Shown here: positions 7,210 through 8,344 of the stretch, one piece after another | How positions within the stretch are numbered: position 1 is the stretch's first letter | How the letters are laid out: the number at the start of each line of letters is the position of its first letter | Program-made: the position numbers and the translations under genes | The notes under the pieces: model-generated | Told to the model about the DNA's origin: nothing | Databases searched by the model: none | The model's input: only the letters and a program-made list of their open reading frames with translations | Source: JBFWNZ01 sp050250795 | Lineage (GTDB): Bacteria > Pseudomonadota > Alphaproteobacteria > UBA8366 | Reading direction: 5' to 3' | Length of the DNA: 8,344 bases | Assembly: GCA_050250795.1 (NCBI GenBank) | Contig: JBFWNZ010000165.1 | Coordinates: 1 to 8,344 of the forward strand

Positions 7210-7971
7210 ATGCCGTCCGATTCCGACCGCCGCGCCGCCTTTGCCCGCATGCTGCGCGAGGCCAGACGGGCCGTCGTCTTTACCGGCGCGGGGATCAGCA
7301 CTGAATCCGGCATTCCCGATTTCCGCAGCCCCGGCGGCATGTGGACGAAGTTCCAGCCGATCCAGTTCCAGGACTTCATGCGGTCGGAGGAGATGCGGCG
7401 CGAAACCTGGCGGCGCAAGCTGAACACCGACCCGACGATGCGGGCGGCCGAACCCAATCGCGGCCATCGCGCGGTAGAAAAGCTGGTCCGGACGGGCAAG
7501 GTCTCCGCCGTGATCACACAGAATATCGACGGGCTGCATCAGGCGTCCGGCATCCCGGACGAGCGGGTAATCGAACTGCACGGCAATTCGACCTATGCGA
7601 CCTGTCTCGAATGCGGCCAGCGACACGAACTGGCGCCGATCATGACGGCGTTCGCGGCCGACGAGGCCCTGCCGGAATGCAACGCCTGCGGCAGCGCGTA
7701 TGTGAAGCCCGCGACGATTTCATTCGGGCAGTCGATGCCCGAGACGGCGATGATGCGCGCCCAGGCCGAGACTCTGGCCTGCGACCTGTTCATCGCCGTG
7801 GGGTCGTCGCTTGTGGTCTATCCGGCGGCGGGGTTTCCGGTCATGGCGAAGCAGAACGGGGCCGGGCTGGTGATCCTGAACCGTGAGCCGACCGAACTCG
7901 ACGGCTATGCCGATATCGTGTTGAACGAGGAAATCGGCCCGCTGTTCGGCGATGTTGTCGGGGTCAACTAA
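7210..7971 (+). CDS. cobB: Sirtuin-family NAD-dependent protein deacylase
   Basis: Removes acyl groups from protein lysines using NAD+, releasing nicotinamide and O-acyl-ADP-ribose, in the cytoplasm. The 253-residue length is typical of single-domain bacterial sirtuins. The start at 7210 has GGAG seven bases upstream. Visible motifs are TGAGIS (25-30), GIPDFRS (34-40), TQNIDGLHQ (103-111) with the NAD-site Asn105 and Asp107, and catalytic His124 in ELHGN. A complete zinc site is present: Cys132 and Cys135, then Cys157 and Cys160. The later NAD motifs are SFGQSMP (171-177) and GSSLVVYPAAGFP (198-210). The YxxR pair of desuccinylase-type sirtuins is not evident where I would align it (Trp67 and Lys70 instead), so plain deacetylase or another acyl preference is possible. 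The gene stands alone, divergent from DAHP synthase. No hairpin follows its stop at once; the next strong terminator-like one is at 8285. Confidence 0.93.
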   Translation: MPSDSDRRAAFARMLREARRAVVFTGAGISTESGIPDFRSPGGMWTKFQPIQFQDFMRSEEMRRETWRRKLNTDPTMRAAEPNRGHRAVEKLVRTGKVSAVITQNIDGLHQASGIPDERVIELHGNSTYATCLECGQRHELAPIMTAFAADEALPECNACGSAYVKPATISFGQSMPETAMMRAQAETLACDLFIAVGSSLVVYPAAGFPVMAKQNGAGLVILNREPTELDGYADIVLNEEIGPLFGDVVGVN

Positions 7972-8014
7972 ATCGGGTCGCTCGCGTAATATTGGGAAAC
8001 CATGGGAACCTGTA

Positions 8015-8026
8015 TTGTTCAAACAA
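8015..8026. promoter_or_regulatory. Small palindrome, operator-like
   Basis: TTGTT, two bases, AACAA. It is a perfect 12-bp inverted repeat in an AT-richer patch just before the hairpin cluster. Two near-identical direct repeats, GGGAAACC (7994-8001) and GGGAACC (8004-8010), lie just upstream, ten bases apart start to start. This could be a regulator site for a transcript beginning nearby, but could be chance. Confidence 0.25.
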
Positions 8027-8120
8027 GTTGAGAAGGCGATCCGGAAAGCCGGATAAAAGGAGGCGGAACCGGTACATTCCGTGTCCGATGCGACATGAGC
8101 CGAAAGTATCGGAGAGCGTT

Positions 8121-8168
8121 ATGCCGGATGAGTATTCCGGTGTCGTGAGTCGGATACTTGATTCGTGA
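8121..8168 (+). CDS. Possible 15-codon small ORF inside the structured region
   Basis: ATG at 8121 with GGAG six bases upstream (8111-8114), encoding MPDEYSGVVSRILDS and then TGA. An ATG in the same frame at 8088 would make it 26 codons. The start codon lies at the base of stem-loop H3, so translation could depend on folding. The peptide has no run of one amino acid as in classical attenuation leaders, and I do not recognise it. An ORF this short can easily arise by chance. Confidence 0.2.
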   Translation: MPDEYSGVVSRILDS

Positions 8169-8284
8169 AGCATTCATCCGTCGCAGTGAGTGCGGCGGGT
8201 GGGCGGAGCGGTCCCTCTTCACGGAGCGGAGGGATGCTTCGTCGGCACCTCCGGTCCGGCCCCGGATCGGTACTCTCCCCGAGG

Positions 8285-8314
8285 CGGCCGGGCTGATATT
8301 CAGCCCGGCCGTTT
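8285..8314 (+). terminator. Strong stem-loop, probable intrinsic terminator
   Basis: A perfect 12-bp GC-rich stem (8285-8296 with 8300-8311) closed by a three-base TAT loop and followed by TTT on the plus strand. The T run is short, so efficiency is uncertain. On the minus strand the stem is followed by CCTCGG, with no T run. If a leftward gene does end at 8324, the same stem could serve both directions. Confidence 0.6.
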
Positions 8315-8323
8315 GCCTGTCCG

Positions 8324-8344
8324 CTACAGGGCCGCGTAGCGTTT
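8324..8344 (-). CDS. Possible C-terminus of a leftward gene, cut by window edge
   Basis: Reading leftward from the right edge, one frame gives KRYAAL followed by TAG (8326-8324), 12 bases before the 12-bp stem-loop. The spacing and the ordinary-looking ending fit the tail of a protein, but six codons cannot identify anything. The alternative is that this is simply intergenic. Confidence 0.25.
   Translation of the reverse strand, partial: KRYAAL

Larger units (their letters stand above)
8039..8314 (+). ncRNA. Candidate structured non-coding RNA (or sirtuin 3' UTR), family not recognised
   Basis: The 352 nt from 7972 to 8323 hold no convincing ordinary gene but carry seven successive stem-loops. 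H1 is 8039-8054 (ATCCGG, AAAG loop, CCGGAT). H2 is 8084-8113 (8 bp with its G-U). H3 is 8121-8143 (8 bp). H4 is 8175-8201 (11 bp, GTGAG loop). H5 is 8204-8241 (12 bp with a small internal loop). H6 is 8251-8270 (about 8 bp). H7 is 8285-8311 (12 bp perfect) followed by GTTTG. The wobbles in H2 to H6 are G-U on plus-strand RNA and would be A-C mismatches on the other strand, which favours plus transcription. I see none of the conserved cores of RNase P RNA, tmRNA, SRP RNA or cobalamin riboswitches. A weak promoter-like pair precedes it (TTGGGA at 7992, TATTGT at 8013, 15 apart). It may instead be a long processed 3' UTR of the sirtuin mRNA. Confidence 0.4.

Noticed and set aside
7964..8222. Minus-strand frames of 67-69 codons over the hairpin region
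   Set aside because: Composition is unlike the neighbouring genes, no domain is recognisable, they overlap each other in different frames, and I saw no good ribosome site. The inverted repeats explain the sequence better.
8039..8314. Known RNA families (RNase P RNA, tmRNA, SRP RNA, cobalamin riboswitch)
   Set aside because: I looked for their conserved core strings and did not find them. This is from memory, so a covariance search could still overturn it.
1..8344. CRISPR array, insertion sequence, prophage or tRNA
   Set aside because: I saw no regularly spaced long repeats, transposase-like protein, terminal inverted repeats with target duplication, or cloverleaf with CCA-type end.

Overview
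The window is GC-rich bacterial chromosome. Its codons mostly end in G or C, and the protein sequences look alphaproteobacterial, perhaps Rhodospirillales-like. I judged this by eye, so the order is uncertain. Nothing indicates a plasmid, phage, transposon or CRISPR locus. Most of the window is ordinary core metabolism, tightly packed.

Positions 1-7048 are read leftward (minus strand). In transcription order they hold a class II DAHP synthase (first step of aromatic biosynthesis), a succinate-semialdehyde dehydrogenase (gabD), an ABC-2 type ATPase and its membrane partner, glutathione reductase (gor), and an RraA-like protein cut by the left edge. From gabD to the rraA-like gene the gaps are 13, -4, 53 and 36 nt, which suggests one five-gene transcript. 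The 120-nt gap between DAHP synthase and gabD holds a terminator-like hairpin, a plausible sigma-70 promoter that starts inside that hairpin, a second perfect hairpin in the predicted gabD leader, and a strong Shine-Dalgarno site. The likely reading is that DAHP synthase ends there and the gabD operon starts there.

Positions 7049-7209 are a divergent promoter region. A sirtuin-type NAD-dependent deacylase gene runs rightward from 7210 to 7971.

Positions 7972-8323 hold no convincing ordinary gene, but they are not featureless. Seven consecutive stem-loops fall between 8039 and 8311. The last is a perfect 12-bp stem followed by a short T run. The wobble pairs in these stems are G-U only if the plus strand is transcribed. 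I recognise no known RNA family here, so I flag it as a candidate structured non-coding RNA, either a separate sRNA or the sirtuin 3' UTR. It is the least explained part of the window. The last 21 nt may be the C-terminus of a leftward gene entering from the right.

How the genes might work together is inference. gabD clears succinate semialdehyde using a cysteine that sits beside a second cysteine, gor keeps glutathione reduced, and the ABC pair moves an unknown substrate. This would make a small carbon and redox housekeeping operon.
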